Source of the DNA: Pseudomonadota bacterium
GTDB lineage: Bacteria; Pseudomonadota; Gammaproteobacteria; Burkholderiales; SG8-39
Direction of reading: 5' to 3'
DNA length: 14,961 bases
NCBI GenBank assembly: GCA_021848555.1
Contig: JAJZUN010000018.1
Span: 1 to 14,961 of the forward strand
Made by a program: the position numbers and the translations under genes. Numbering within the stretch: position 1 is the stretch's first letter; every line of letters begins with the position of its first letter. This document shows positions 1 through 7,004 of this stretch, one piece after another. The notes beneath the pieces are model-generated. The model was given only the letters and a program-made list of their open reading frames with translations, was not told the origin of the DNA and did no database searches.

Positions 1-2319
1 CCGCCATACGGCATCAAATACGGTTCGAACTTTCAGCCCTTCGTTGGCCAGCGTGACGTCAAGGACCGCAAGGACGAAGACCTGACCCAGGAACCGGAAA
101 TGATCAAGGCGTTCCGGGATACATGGGAGCTTGGCCTTCATTCGTATTTGACCTATCTGCGTGATCGGCTCGTGCTGGCGAAAGAGTTGCTACACGAGTC
201 TGGAAGCGTGTTTGTCCAAATATCTGATGAGAATGAGCATCTTGTTCGAAATTTGCTCGATGATGTACTTGGATCATCTAATTACATTTCGACGGTTAAG
301 TTTCGCAAATCTACCGCTACTTCTTCGTCATTACTTCCCACGACAAACGACCTTCTAATCTGGTACTCCAAGCGCCGCGATGCTGTTAAGTATCGACAGC
401 TATTCTGGGACAAATCAAATGAATTGGCGAGCTATGTGTGGGTCGAGAATAGAGGGAAAGGACAAAGCCGCAAATTGACGCGTCCCGAGCAGCAGGACTG
501 GACACTATTAAATGGTTTGTCGATCTTCTCAGCACAGAATTTGCGGTCACAGGGCGTTCGGGCGAACACGACTGGGAATTTTGAGCATCATGGTGCTAGC
601 TACTACTCTGGAGATAATCATAATTGGAAGACGCATATTGATGGATTAGAGCGCTTATCTAGATCAGGTCGCCTGATTACGTCCGGGTCGTTGCCCAATT
701 ACAAACGATACGTTGAAGACTTTCCTGTATATCCGATTACGGACTCTTGGGAAGATACGGCGATCGCAGGATTTTCAGGTCAAGAGAAAGTATATGTAGT
801 TCAAACGGCCGAAAAAGTTGTCGAGCGCTGTCTCCTGATGACGACTGAGCCGGGTGATCTCGTACTCGACCCGACTTGTGGCTCAGGCACCACGGCCTTC
901 GCCGCAGAAAAATGGGGCCGTCGTTGGATTACCTGCGATACCTCACGCATCGCTGTGACGCTGGCCAAGCAGCGATTGATGACCGCGAGCTACGATTACT
1001 TCGAACTGCGTTATCCGCATGAGGGCTTGCGCGGAGGCTTCATGTACAAGACGGTTCCGCATGTCACGCTCAAGTCTATCGCTAACAATCCGGAGATCGA
1101 TAGCATCTACGAGCGCACGCATCCATCCATCGAGTCGGCATTGAAGGCGCTAAATTCAAATATGAAAATGCATCCGCCAGCGGAAGCATTCGCTGTCACC
1201 GAAGGTGGGCGCAAGGGCGAGAAGCTGTATTTCGCCAAGGGTGCGGCGCTCCTGGAATGGGAAGTGCCATTCGACTTTCCGGAGGATTGGCCAAAACCAG
1301 TGCGTGAGCCTTTCGACGCCTTCCACGCGGCGCGCCAGGCGATGCAAAAGCAGATGGATATGTCCATCGCCGCCCATGCCGAATCCGAAATCCTGTACGA
1401 CCAGCCGGAAAAGTCAAAAACGAAGCTGCGTATCACCGGTCCTTTCACAGTAGAGGCGGTACCGTTTGCAACGGTCTTGTCTTTGGACGAAGCAGAGCAA
1501 CCCAAGGAAGCAGACGTTGCCATTGCCCGCTCGGGCGAATCGGCACGCCAGCATTCCTGGCGCGATGAGTTGTTGAAGACCGGCATTCGCGGCAAGGGCG
1601 GGCAGTTGCTCAAGTTCAGCAGTCTCGAAACTCTGCCCGGGACGGTCTGTCTGCATGCAATTGGCACGCTCGATTCGGGCGAGCGAGTGGTGGTGAGCTT
1701 CGGGCCGGAACACGCGTCGCTCGAACAAAGACAGGTCGAGCACGCGCTGCACGAGGCCGAGCACCTGAGGCCGGCGCCTAAATTCATTCTGTTCTGCGCG
1801 TTTTCGTTCGATTCGGAAGCAGCCAAAGACATCGACGAAACAAAATGGGCCGGCGTGACTTTGCTCAAAGCGCAGATGAATACCGATCTCCTGACAGAAG
1901 ACTTGAAAAAAGCGCGGTCGTCCAACCAGAGCTTCTGGCTCATGGGCCAGCCCGACGTGGATCTGCGCAAGCGCAACGACGGCACTTATGAGATCGAAGT
2001 GAACGGATTCGATTACTTCGACACCGCCAAGGGCGAGCTGGTCTCCGGCGGCAAGGGCAGGATCGCCATGTGGTCGCTGGACACCGACTACGACAACCGC
2101 TCGCTGTTCCCGCGCCAGGTGTTCTTTCCCATGGCCGGCAAAGGCGAGGGATGGGCCAAGCTCAAGCGCGATATCCGCGCCGAATTGGATGAAAGCCAGC
2201 TCGACAAATTCCACGGCACCGTTTCCCTGCCATTCGAAGCGGGCGACAACAGGAAGATCGCAGTGAAGATCGTCGATGATCGCGGCATCGAATCGCTGAA
2301 AGTCATTCCGCTCACTTGA
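1..2319 (+). CDS. mod: Type III-like DNA methyltransferase (Mod), 5' end missing
   Basis: Site-specific adenine DNA methyltransferase, the modification and recognition subunit of a type III-like restriction system. The reading frame is open from base 1 and the visible fragment has 772 residues. It begins with PPYGIKYG, which is motif IV (DPPY) with its Asp just off the window edge. AdoMet-binding motif I (DPTCGSGTT) follows at fragment residues 290-298. Catalytic motif IV before motif I is the beta-class order seen in type III Mod proteins, with the target recognition domain between them. That middle part (bases about 181-840) is far more AT-rich than the rest of the gene and uses codons such as TTA, AGA and ATA, suggesting a swapped recognition domain. 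About 470 residues follow motif I, a longer tail than in the textbook Mod proteins, with no domain I recognise. The first ATG in the fragment (100) is internal, not the true start. The partner helicase-nuclease starts 9 bases after the stop. Confidence 0.93.
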   Translation, partial: PPYGIKYGSNFQPFVGQRDVKDRKDEDLTQEPEMIKAFRDTWELGLHSYLTYLRDRLVLAKELLHESGSVFVQISDENEHLVRNLLDDVLGSSNYISTVKFRKSTATSSSLLPTTNDLLIWYSKRRDAVKYRQLFWDKSNELASYVWVENRGKGQSRKLTRPEQQDWTLLNGLSIFSAQNLRSQGVRANTTGNFEHHGASYYSGDNHNWKTHIDGLERLSRSGRLITSGSLPNYKRYVEDFPVYPITDSWEDTAIAGFSGQEKVYVVQTAEKVVERCLLMTTEPGDLVLDPTCGSGTTAFAAEKWGRRWITCDTSRIAVTLAKQRLMTASYDYFELRYPHEGLRGGFMYKTVPHVTLKSIANNPEIDSIYERTHPSIESALKALNSNMKMHPPAEAFAVTEGGRKGEKLYFAKGAALLEWEVPFDFPEDWPKPVREPFDAFHAARQAMQKQMDMSIAAHAESEILYDQPEKSKTKLRITGPFTVEAVPFATVLSLDEAEQPKEADVAIARSGESARQHSWRDELLKTGIRGKGGQLLKFSSLETLPGTVCLHAIGTLDSGERVVVSFGPEHASLEQRQVEHALHEAEHLRPAPKFILFCAFSFDSEAAKDIDETKWAGVTLLKAQMNTDLLTEDLKKARSSNQSFWLMGQPDVDLRKRNDGTYEIEVNGFDYFDTAKGELVSGGKGRIAMWSLDTDYDNRSLFPRQVFFPMAGKGEGWAKLKRDIRAELDESQLDKFHGTVSLPFEAGDNRKIAVKIVDDRGIESLKVIPLT

Positions 2320-2328
2320 AGCGCAGCC

Positions 2329-5112
2329 ATGGCCGCGCCGAAATCGCTGATTATCAATTCGCCCTATGCCTGCCCGGCGCGGCACTGGGCGCAGGGGCGC
2401 GCTGGCGCGCTTTCGGTGGTCGAAGCTAGGCGCGAGGCCGGCTACGAGATATTCGACATCCGCAACAACACCCGTCGCACCGAACCGCTGGCGCTGGTGA
2501 ATGCGATCCGCGAACGGGTAGATGCGTGGCGCGCGGCCGATTACCCTGGAATCACCAGCGTAACACGCACGCTGCTTGAACACTGGCACGACCGCACAGC
2601 ACGCGACCTGCCGTTCTACTTTTGCCAGCTCGAAGCCATCGAAACGCTGATCTGGTGGGTCGAGGCAGCACCGGAGCACAAGCAGGGTATCAATGTGCCG
2701 GGTGATGGCGGGGCGTGGGAACGGCTGTGCAACAAGATGGCCACCGGCAGCGGAAAGACTGCAGTGATGGCCATGATCGTCACCTGGCAGGTTTTGAATG
2801 CGCTCACCTACCCGAAGCGCACCCGGGATTTCTCGCGCGTCGTGTTCGTCGTCGCACCGGGGCTGACGGTGAAAGAGCGACTACAGGTGCTCTATCCGGG
2901 CAATCCCGCCAACTATTACGACGAATTCGGACTGTGCCCGTCGGATGCGCTGCGCCAGAAGCTCAATCGGATGGAAATACTGGTGGAGAACTGGCATACG
3001 CTGATGCCGTTGAAGGAAACCGCACGGTCGGTGGTGAAGAAGGGCAGCGAAAGCGACGAAGCCTATACCCGGCGCGTGCTCGGCAAGCTGGCGACATCTA
3101 GGGATTTCGCCATCATCAACGACGAAGCCCACCACGCTTATCGGATTCCCGCCGACATCAAGGTCAAGAAAAGCGATGACTTCGATCCAGATGAGGCCAC
3201 GCGCTGGATCGAAGGCCTGGACCGTATCCACAAGACGCGGCGCATCCAGCGCTGCTTCGACCTGTCCGCCACGCCGTTTGCGCCTACCGGCAGGGCCAAC
3301 ACCGAGCAGGGGCTGTTCGACTGGATCGTGTCGGACTTCGGTCTCAACGACGCGATCGAAGCCGGCCTGGTGAAGACGCCGAGAGTGGTGGTGCGCGACG
3401 ATGCGATGCCCGACGCAAAAACCATGCGCTCGAAGCTGTATCACATCTACCGCGACGATTCCGTGGCGGAAGACTTCAATCGCCGCGGAGCGCAGCCGCA
3501 CGAGCCGCTGCCCAAGCTGGTGCAGGATGCGTACACGATCCTGGGCGCGGACTGGCGCGAGACGCGGAGGCAATGGGGCGAGGCGGGCCATGTTTCGCCT
3601 CCGGTAATTCTGACGGTGTGCAATCGCACCGAGACGGCGGCGCGGATCGAGCACTATTTCAGCAAGGGCAACGCCCACTGGCCAGAACTGCATGCGCCGG
3701 ATCGCACCCTGCGTGTGGACTCGAAAGTGCTGGAGAAGGCCGAGATCGGCGAGACCGCTACGTCGGACAAGGACTACGAAGCACGCTTGCAGGCTATCGT
3801 AGCGGCGGCGAACATCCCGCTGGAGCGCAAGGAGCGCCTGGGCGGGCTGAAGAAGGAAGAACTGCTGCGGGAAATCGTCGACAACGTCGGCAAGCGCGGC
3901 ACGGCAGGACAGGACCTGCAGACGGTGGTATCGGTGGCGATGCTATCCGAAGGCTGGGACGCGAAGAACGTGACCCACATCATGGGACTGCGCGCATTCA
4001 CCAGCCAGCTATTGTGCGAGCAGGTGATCGGACGTGGTTTGCGCAGGGTGGCGTATGACCTGGACGAGAACGGCCTGTTTAAGCCGGAATACGTCAACGT
4101 GTTCGGCGTGCCGTTGTCAATATTCCAGGACGTGGGCGAAGGCGGGGATGCGCCGCCGCCGCCCAAGCCCAGCACGCAGATCGAATCGCTGATCGAGCGC
4201 AATGCGTTCGAAATCCGCTGGCCGAATGTGCTACGTATCGATACGGTCGTGCGGCCGACCCTGGTGGTTGATTGGAACGAAGTGGCTGAGTTGACCATCG
4301 ATCCGGCACAGACGCCCATTCACGCCGAAATCGCGCCGGCAGTCGGCGGGGCCACCGACTGGAACAAGATTCACGACATCGACCTGGAAAAACTGCCCGA
4401 GGAATTCCGCTTGCAGCGCCTGACCTTCAAGGCTGCACGCAAGGCGTTCGATGAACTCGGACCCAGGTTCAAAGGCAATCGCGAGTATCTGGTGGTCCAG
4501 CTCATCCGTTTGGTCGAGGAATTCCTGGCTTCGGACAAAGTGAAAATACCGTCCCTGCTTCACCAGGATCCACTGCGCAAGCGTATCCTGCTGGCGTTGA
4601 ATATCGACGTTCTGGTTCAGCATTTGCTGCGTTTCGTGATCGAACAGAACCAGGAGCGTATCGAACCGGTATTCGATGAGGAATTTCCCATTGGTTCGAC
4701 GCGCGCCATGCGCATCTGGTACACGACCAAGGTGTGCCACCCGACGCAGCGCTCCCAGATCAGCCACATGATCGCGGATAGTGCATGGGAGCAGTACGCG
4801 GCCAACCTGTTTGAAACCAGCAAACTGATCGGCTCCTACGCGAAGAACGAGCACCTTGGTTTCCAGGTGTATTACCTGTGGAATGGAGCGAGGCGACGCT
4901 ATATCCCCGACTTCCTGATTCGCCTTGCCAGCGGCAAGACCCTAGTGCTCGAAATCAAGGGGGAGGATTCCGAGCAAAATCGCGCAAAGCGCGCAGCGCT
5001 GGATGCCTGGGTCAAGGGTGTCAATGCGAAGGGAGGATTTGGAATCTGGTGCTGGGATGTGGCGTTTCAGCCAGCCCAGATACAGGACATTATTGCAAAG
5101 CACGGCCGCTAG
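2329..5112 (+). CDS. res: Type III-like restriction helicase-nuclease (Res), BPTD_3080-like
   Basis: ATP-dependent DNA translocase and endonuclease, 927 residues, the cleavage partner of the upstream methyltransferase. Superfamily 2 helicase motifs appear in order: Walker A MATGSGKT (137-144), DEAHH (265-269), SAT (313-315) and arginine-finger motif VI QVIGRGLRR (565-573), preceded by SEGWDAKNVTHI. Near the C-terminus PDFL (Asp861) followed by LEIKG (Glu875, Lys877) is a PD-(D/E)xK nuclease core, as in type III Res subunits. From memory the whole chain, including the N-terminal INSPYACPARHW stretch, resembles the family NCBI names BPTD_3080 restriction endonuclease; I could not run a search. 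All key residues are present, so it should be active. ATG at 2329 is 9 bases after the mod stop with no strong Shine-Dalgarno, suggesting translational coupling. Base composition is uniformly GC-rich, unlike the AT-rich part of mod. Confidence 0.93.
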   Translation: MAAPKSLIINSPYACPARHWAQGRAGALSVVEARREAGYEIFDIRNNTRRTEPLALVNAIRERVDAWRAADYPGITSVTRTLLEHWHDRTARDLPFYFCQLEAIETLIWWVEAAPEHKQGINVPGDGGAWERLCNKMATGSGKTAVMAMIVTWQVLNALTYPKRTRDFSRVVFVVAPGLTVKERLQVLYPGNPANYYDEFGLCPSDALRQKLNRMEILVENWHTLMPLKETARSVVKKGSESDEAYTRRVLGKLATSRDFAIINDEAHHAYRIPADIKVKKSDDFDPDEATRWIEGLDRIHKTRRIQRCFDLSATPFAPTGRANTEQGLFDWIVSDFGLNDAIEAGLVKTPRVVVRDDAMPDAKTMRSKLYHIYRDDSVAEDFNRRGAQPHEPLPKLVQDAYTILGADWRETRRQWGEAGHVSPPVILTVCNRTETAARIEHYFSKGNAHWPELHAPDRTLRVDSKVLEKAEIGETATSDKDYEARLQAIVAAANIPLERKERLGGLKKEELLREIVDNVGKRGTAGQDLQTVVSVAMLSEGWDAKNVTHIMGLRAFTSQLLCEQVIGRGLRRVAYDLDENGLFKPEYVNVFGVPLSIFQDVGEGGDAPPPPKPSTQIESLIERNAFEIRWPNVLRIDTVVRPTLVVDWNEVAELTIDPAQTPIHAEIAPAVGGATDWNKIHDIDLEKLPEEFRLQRLTFKAARKAFDELGPRFKGNREYLVVQLIRLVEEFLASDKVKIPSLLHQDPLRKRILLALNIDVLVQHLLRFVIEQNQERIEPVFDEEFPIGSTRAMRIWYTTKVCHPTQRSQISHMIADSAWEQYAANLFETSKLIGSYAKNEHLGFQVYYLWNGARRRYIPDFLIRLASGKTLVLEIKGEDSEQNRAKRAALDAWVKGVNAKGGFGIWCWDVAFQPAQIQDIIAKHGR

Positions 5113-5169
5113 GCCTGCGTCGCGCTAGAAGCGTCAAGAGCCTCTTTTGGGAGGGCGCGCCAGAACTGA
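5113..5169. other. Short convergent intergenic gap
   Basis: The res gene (plus) and the toxin gene (minus) converge here, 57 bases apart. I see only weak 4-bp stems, such as GGCC-GCTA-GGCC over the res stop, and no hairpin with a T-tract. No convincing intrinsic terminator is present for either side. Confidence 0.6.
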
Positions 5170-5613
5170 TCAGCCCATTTGCCGCGGTATGCCCGATCTG
5201 CCAAGGTGGTAGATGAACGGCCCGGCATCGGCTCGGGCTATGTTACCCATGCGTGGCAGTGCGCGTACGAGGATGGCAGCGGTGTCCTTTACCGTGACGT
5301 TTCCGCCGGTGAACACAAACGCGCGGACTTTGGCCGCATGAAGTGCGAGCCGCTCGAGTTGGCGATAACGGATGCGCTTGTCTCGGGTGAGGACAATCCA
5401 GCCGCGTTGTCCGGCCTGGGCAAGCCAGACCTCATCGGGCGTGCCTCGTGGAAAGTGTCCGGTAAGGCGCTCGACCAGCGCACCGGCATCGCGCAGCGCC
5501 GCAACGACCGAAGCGCCGTCGAGCGACTCATCGAGAAAATAGGTGAGCGGCTCAGGCGGCCTTGAGGTCGAGCTCGCAGCGGATAGCGTCCCAGACCGCT
5601 TCCTCGCTTGCAC
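5170..5613 (-). CDS. vapC: VapC45-like PIN-domain toxin
   Basis: Predicted toxin ribonuclease of a type II toxin-antitoxin pair, 147 residues from a GTG start. PIN-like acidic residues are visible: YFLDES (Asp28), TPDEVW (Asp60/Glu61) and LTRDKR (Asp78), the usual layout of the Mut7-C/DUF5615-type PIN fold. Size and partner match Mycobacterium tuberculosis VapC45 (Rv2019), which pairs with a DUF433 antitoxin; this is recalled, not searched. The only usable start before Asp28 is GTG at 5613, 62 bases inside the upstream antitoxin gene and in its +1 frame. An AAGGA motif sits 5 bases upstream of this GTG (5619-5623), which supports it. The deep overlap implies coupled translation and control by the antitoxin promoter. 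The first 20 or so residues are Ser/Arg-rich and may be a by-product of the overlap. Confidence 0.82.
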   Translation of the reverse strand: MQARKRSGTLSAASSTSRPPEPLTYFLDESLDGASVVAALRDAGALVERLTGHFPRGTPDEVWLAQAGQRGWIVLTRDKRIRYRQLERLALHAAKVRAFVFTGGNVTVKDTAAILVRALPRMGNIARADAGPFIYHLGRSGIPRQMG

Positions 5614-6256
5614 CGTATTCCTTCGCCAACTCGGGAACCGGATCCCCGGCCTTGAATTGTTCGGCGAGCACCGCCGTTGGAATGCCCGTGCCGGCGACCA
5701 CCGGCCGACCGAACGACACGCGCGGATCGATCACCACGCTGCGCGGCTGTTCGCGCAAAGGTTGCGAGCGCATGAACGGGTAGAGCTTGATCGGCACGCC
5801 CTTGGCATCGCGCTCCACGCGTTCCAGATAGGCGCGGATCATGTCGGCCATTTCGACCTGGCCGTTGCGTGACAAATTAATGATCTCACTCAGGCGTTCG
5901 ACAAAAAGCTCGGCGCCGCGGGTTGCAAATTGTTCCTCCAGCAGCGGACGCTTGGAACCGAGTTGATCGGTCAGATACTTCAGGCCGCGCCGGATCGTGG
6001 GTAGTCCAATGTGGTGCTTTCGGCGTATGGCCGTGAGCACATAAGCTTCGACCAGGTTCGAGAACGACAGGCCCAGCGATTTCGGATCGGCCGGGCGGAT
6101 GACGGCGTGGAACGGACGCAACTCACCCTTATGGGAATATTTCTGTCCGGCGAACCAGGAGCGCAAGGTTGACGCCGGAACACCAAGATAATGCGCTGCC
6201 TCGGGAACCGAGTAGGCAGCGACGTCGCGGGGATCGGTGATGTTGAAAGTGGTCAA
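5552..6256 (-). CDS. vapB: VapB45-like antitoxin, HTH plus DUF433
   Basis: Antitoxin and probable autorepressor of the adjoining PIN toxin, 234 residues. Residues about 15-38 (YSVPEAAHYLGVPASTLRSW) form a MerR-like helix-turn-helix. The C-terminal 60 residues (VVIDPRVSFGRPVVAGTGIP and onward, ending in AKEYGASEEAVWDAI) are a typical DUF433 domain, which in the VapB45 type is the toxin-binding module. Length agrees with M. tuberculosis VapB45 (Rv2018, about 240 residues). The start appears to be TTG at 6256; I find no ATG or GTG in frame before the HTH and no clear Shine-Dalgarno, so the start is the weak point. A TATAAT box 30 bases upstream fits transcription from just before the gene. The toxin begins inside the last 62 bases of this gene. 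Confidence 0.85.
   Translation of the reverse strand: MTTFNITDPRDVAAYSVPEAAHYLGVPASTLRSWFAGQKYSHKGELRPFHAVIRPADPKSLGLSFSNLVEAYVLTAIRRKHHIGLPTIRRGLKYLTDQLGSKRPLLEEQFATRGAELFVERLSEIINLSRNGQVEMADMIRAYLERVERDAKGVPIKLYPFMRSQPLREQPRSVVIDPRVSFGRPVVAGTGIPTAVLAEQFKAGDPVPELAKEYGASEEAVWDAIRCELDLKAA
5619..5623 (-). promoter_or_regulatory. Ribosome binding site inside antitoxin gene, sets toxin start
   Basis: On the minus strand AAGGA lies 5 bases before the GTG at 5613. It is within antitoxin coding sequence (Ala-Lys-Glu-Tyr region) but well placed for the toxin, and there is no other candidate start before the catalytic Asp. Confidence 0.5.
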
Positions 6257-6285
6257 GGCCGGTAGATTGGAGGAGATTGGCCGGG

Positions 6286-6291
6286 ATTATA
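6286..6291 (-). promoter_or_regulatory. Candidate -10 box for the VapBC45-like pair
   Basis: A perfect TATAAT on the minus strand lies 30 bases upstream of the antitoxin TTG, giving an expected transcript start near 6279 and a short leader. The -35 position (ATGCGC at 17-base spacing) is poor, so the promoter may be weak or activator- or repressor-shaped. Confidence 0.35.
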
Positions 6292-6393
6292 AGGCGATCC
6301 GGCCGCAAGCGCATTTGCAACTACTTCGGTGGAGAAGCAGGGGTCGGAGTCGGGGCTCGCACGCGGTCTCCTTGATCAGCTACGTCGAACCCG

Positions 6394-6546
6394 TCAGATC
6401 TTCCAGAGTTTGACAGCACGCGACTTCCGGATCGTGGCGTCGCGGGTCGCGAGCGGAAGCTTGCGAGCACGCGCGGTCGCGACGATCAGCCGGTCGGCCG
6501 GGTCGCCGTGGAAGGATTCGGGTTGGGAATCGAGCAGCACGCTCAA
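6394..6546 (-). pseudogene. Truncated VapC PIN toxin, C-terminal stub
   Basis: A 50-codon remnant directly after the Phd/YefM-type antitoxin. It reads SFHGDPADRLIVATARARKL, then PLATRD, a hallmark of the C-terminal third of VapC PIN toxins (conserved HxDPxDR and a late acidic residue), and ends at a stop at 6394-6396. A full PIN toxin is about 125-140 residues, so roughly 80 residues are missing: the N-terminal strand with its first catalytic Asp and the central conserved Glu region. The frame runs straight into the antitoxin 3' end with a TTGA start/stop overlap (TTG 6544-6546), so a deletion seems to have joined the antitoxin end to the toxin tail. The short LLDS near the front could instead be a leftover of the N-terminal PIN strand. 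Either way the product should be inactive as a nuclease. Confidence 0.72.
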
Positions 6547-6788
6547 CGCAAGGCCTCAAAATCTTTATCGCAGATTACCGATTCGGCAGGTTCGGCGAGC
6601 AAGCGCCCGCCCATCGCCCGCAACCGTTCCCAGGGTTTTGGGGCTCTGCCGGATTTGGAAACTGACGGCGCCTGCAGTTGCGCGACCACTTTCCCGCGGC
6701 GCGTGATCGCGACCGGCGCCCCGGTTTGCTCCAGGCGGCGGATGATCTCGAGGCAGTGATGCTTGAACTGTGTGACTGAAACGTTCAT
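6543..6788 (-). CDS. Phd/YefM-type antitoxin, orphaned
   Basis: Type II antitoxin of the Phd/YefM family, 81 residues. MNVSVTQFKHHCLEIIRRLE followed by TGAPVAITRRGKVVAQL is the standard Phd/YefM N-terminal fold (dimerising, DNA-binding), and DFEALR at the end is a typical C-terminal toxin-binding tail. A longer open frame reaches 6935, but homology begins at ATG 6788. A good promoter ends right at that ATG (-35 TTGAAA, 17 bases, -10 TAACAT), so the longer version would not be transcribed. The toxin that should follow is reduced to a 50-codon stub, so this is a solitary antitoxin. It could persist as a regulator, as an anti-addiction factor against a related plasmid toxin, or simply be decaying. 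Confidence 0.85.
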   Translation of the reverse strand: MNVSVTQFKHHCLEIIRRLEQTGAPVAITRRGKVVAQLQAPSVSKSGRAPKPWERLRAMGGRLLAEPAESVICDKDFEALR

Positions 6789-6798
6789 TTGCCAAATG
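6786..6798. promoter_or_regulatory. Palindromic operator candidate over antitoxin start
   Basis: CATTTG-C-CAAATG is a perfect 6-bp inverted repeat with a one-base centre. It covers the antitoxin start codon and the first half of its -10 box. This is the size and place expected for autorepression by a Phd/YefM dimer. The role is inferred from position only. Confidence 0.45.
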
Positions 6799-6824
6799 TT
6801 AAATGACCACTTGCGCGTTTTCAA
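6796..6824 (-). promoter_or_regulatory. Sigma70-like promoter of the orphan antitoxin
   Basis: On the minus strand TTGAAA (6819-6824) and TAACAT (6796-6801) are separated by exactly 17 bases. The expected transcript start is about 6789, next to the ATG at 6788, so the mRNA would be leaderless or nearly so; no Shine-Dalgarno fits in front of the ATG. Confidence 0.6.
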
Positions 6825-6916
6825 GTGAAGAAGCCTATCTGGTCGGTTCGTTGGATGATCCTGTCGCGCAGTTGCGCGCGCAGGGCGGCGCTTGGTGGGA
6901 CATGAGTCGCCTATAG
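6803..6916 (+). CDS. Possible 37-residue small ORF, divergent from antitoxin
   Basis: A short open frame from ATG (6803) to TAG (6914-6916). The product would begin MTTCAFSSEEAYLVG and end GGAWWDMSRL. Its composition is protein-like, with an acidic middle and a Trp-Trp pair, but I recognise no family. The ATG is 14 bases from the divergent antitoxin start and lacks a visible Shine-Dalgarno. It could be the remnant of a larger gene, a small protein sharing the antitoxin control region, or chance. I consider chance at least as likely as a real gene. Confidence 0.2.
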   Translation: MTTCAFSSEEAYLVGSLDDPVAQLRAQGGAWWDMSRL

Positions 6917-6942
6917 TACTTGCCATTTTTGGCACTTCTATA
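6912..6942. repeat. Imperfect dyad in gap upstream of antitoxin
   Basis: TGCCA-TTTT-TGGCA (6921-6934) is flanked almost symmetrically by TATAG (6912-6916) and CTATA (6938-6942), a 31-base dyad. It contains TTTGGCA, as does the antitoxin operator candidate. It could be a second regulator site or a small hairpin; no function is shown. Confidence 0.35.
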
Positions 6943-7004
6943 TGGCGAAGAGGCAGGATGGGCTTGGGTAATCAGGATTCTAATGTTTTGAAATGTTGGC
7001 GGAT

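Noticed and set aside
181..840. Simple-sequence repeat that could make mod phase-variable
   Set aside because: I searched the AT-rich part for tandem 1- to 5-base repeats of useful length and found none. The true 5' end of the gene, where such tracts often lie, is outside the window.
1414..2679. 421-codon minus-strand frame across the end of mod and start of res
   Set aside because: Antisense shadow spanning two real genes; no motif and no start signal.
5113..5169. Possible terminator between converging res and toxin genes
   Set aside because: Only 4-bp stems and no adjoining T-tract on either strand.
6789..6935. N-terminal extension of the Phd/YefM antitoxin to 6935
   Set aside because: Family homology starts at ATG 6788, and a good promoter lies within the would-be extension.
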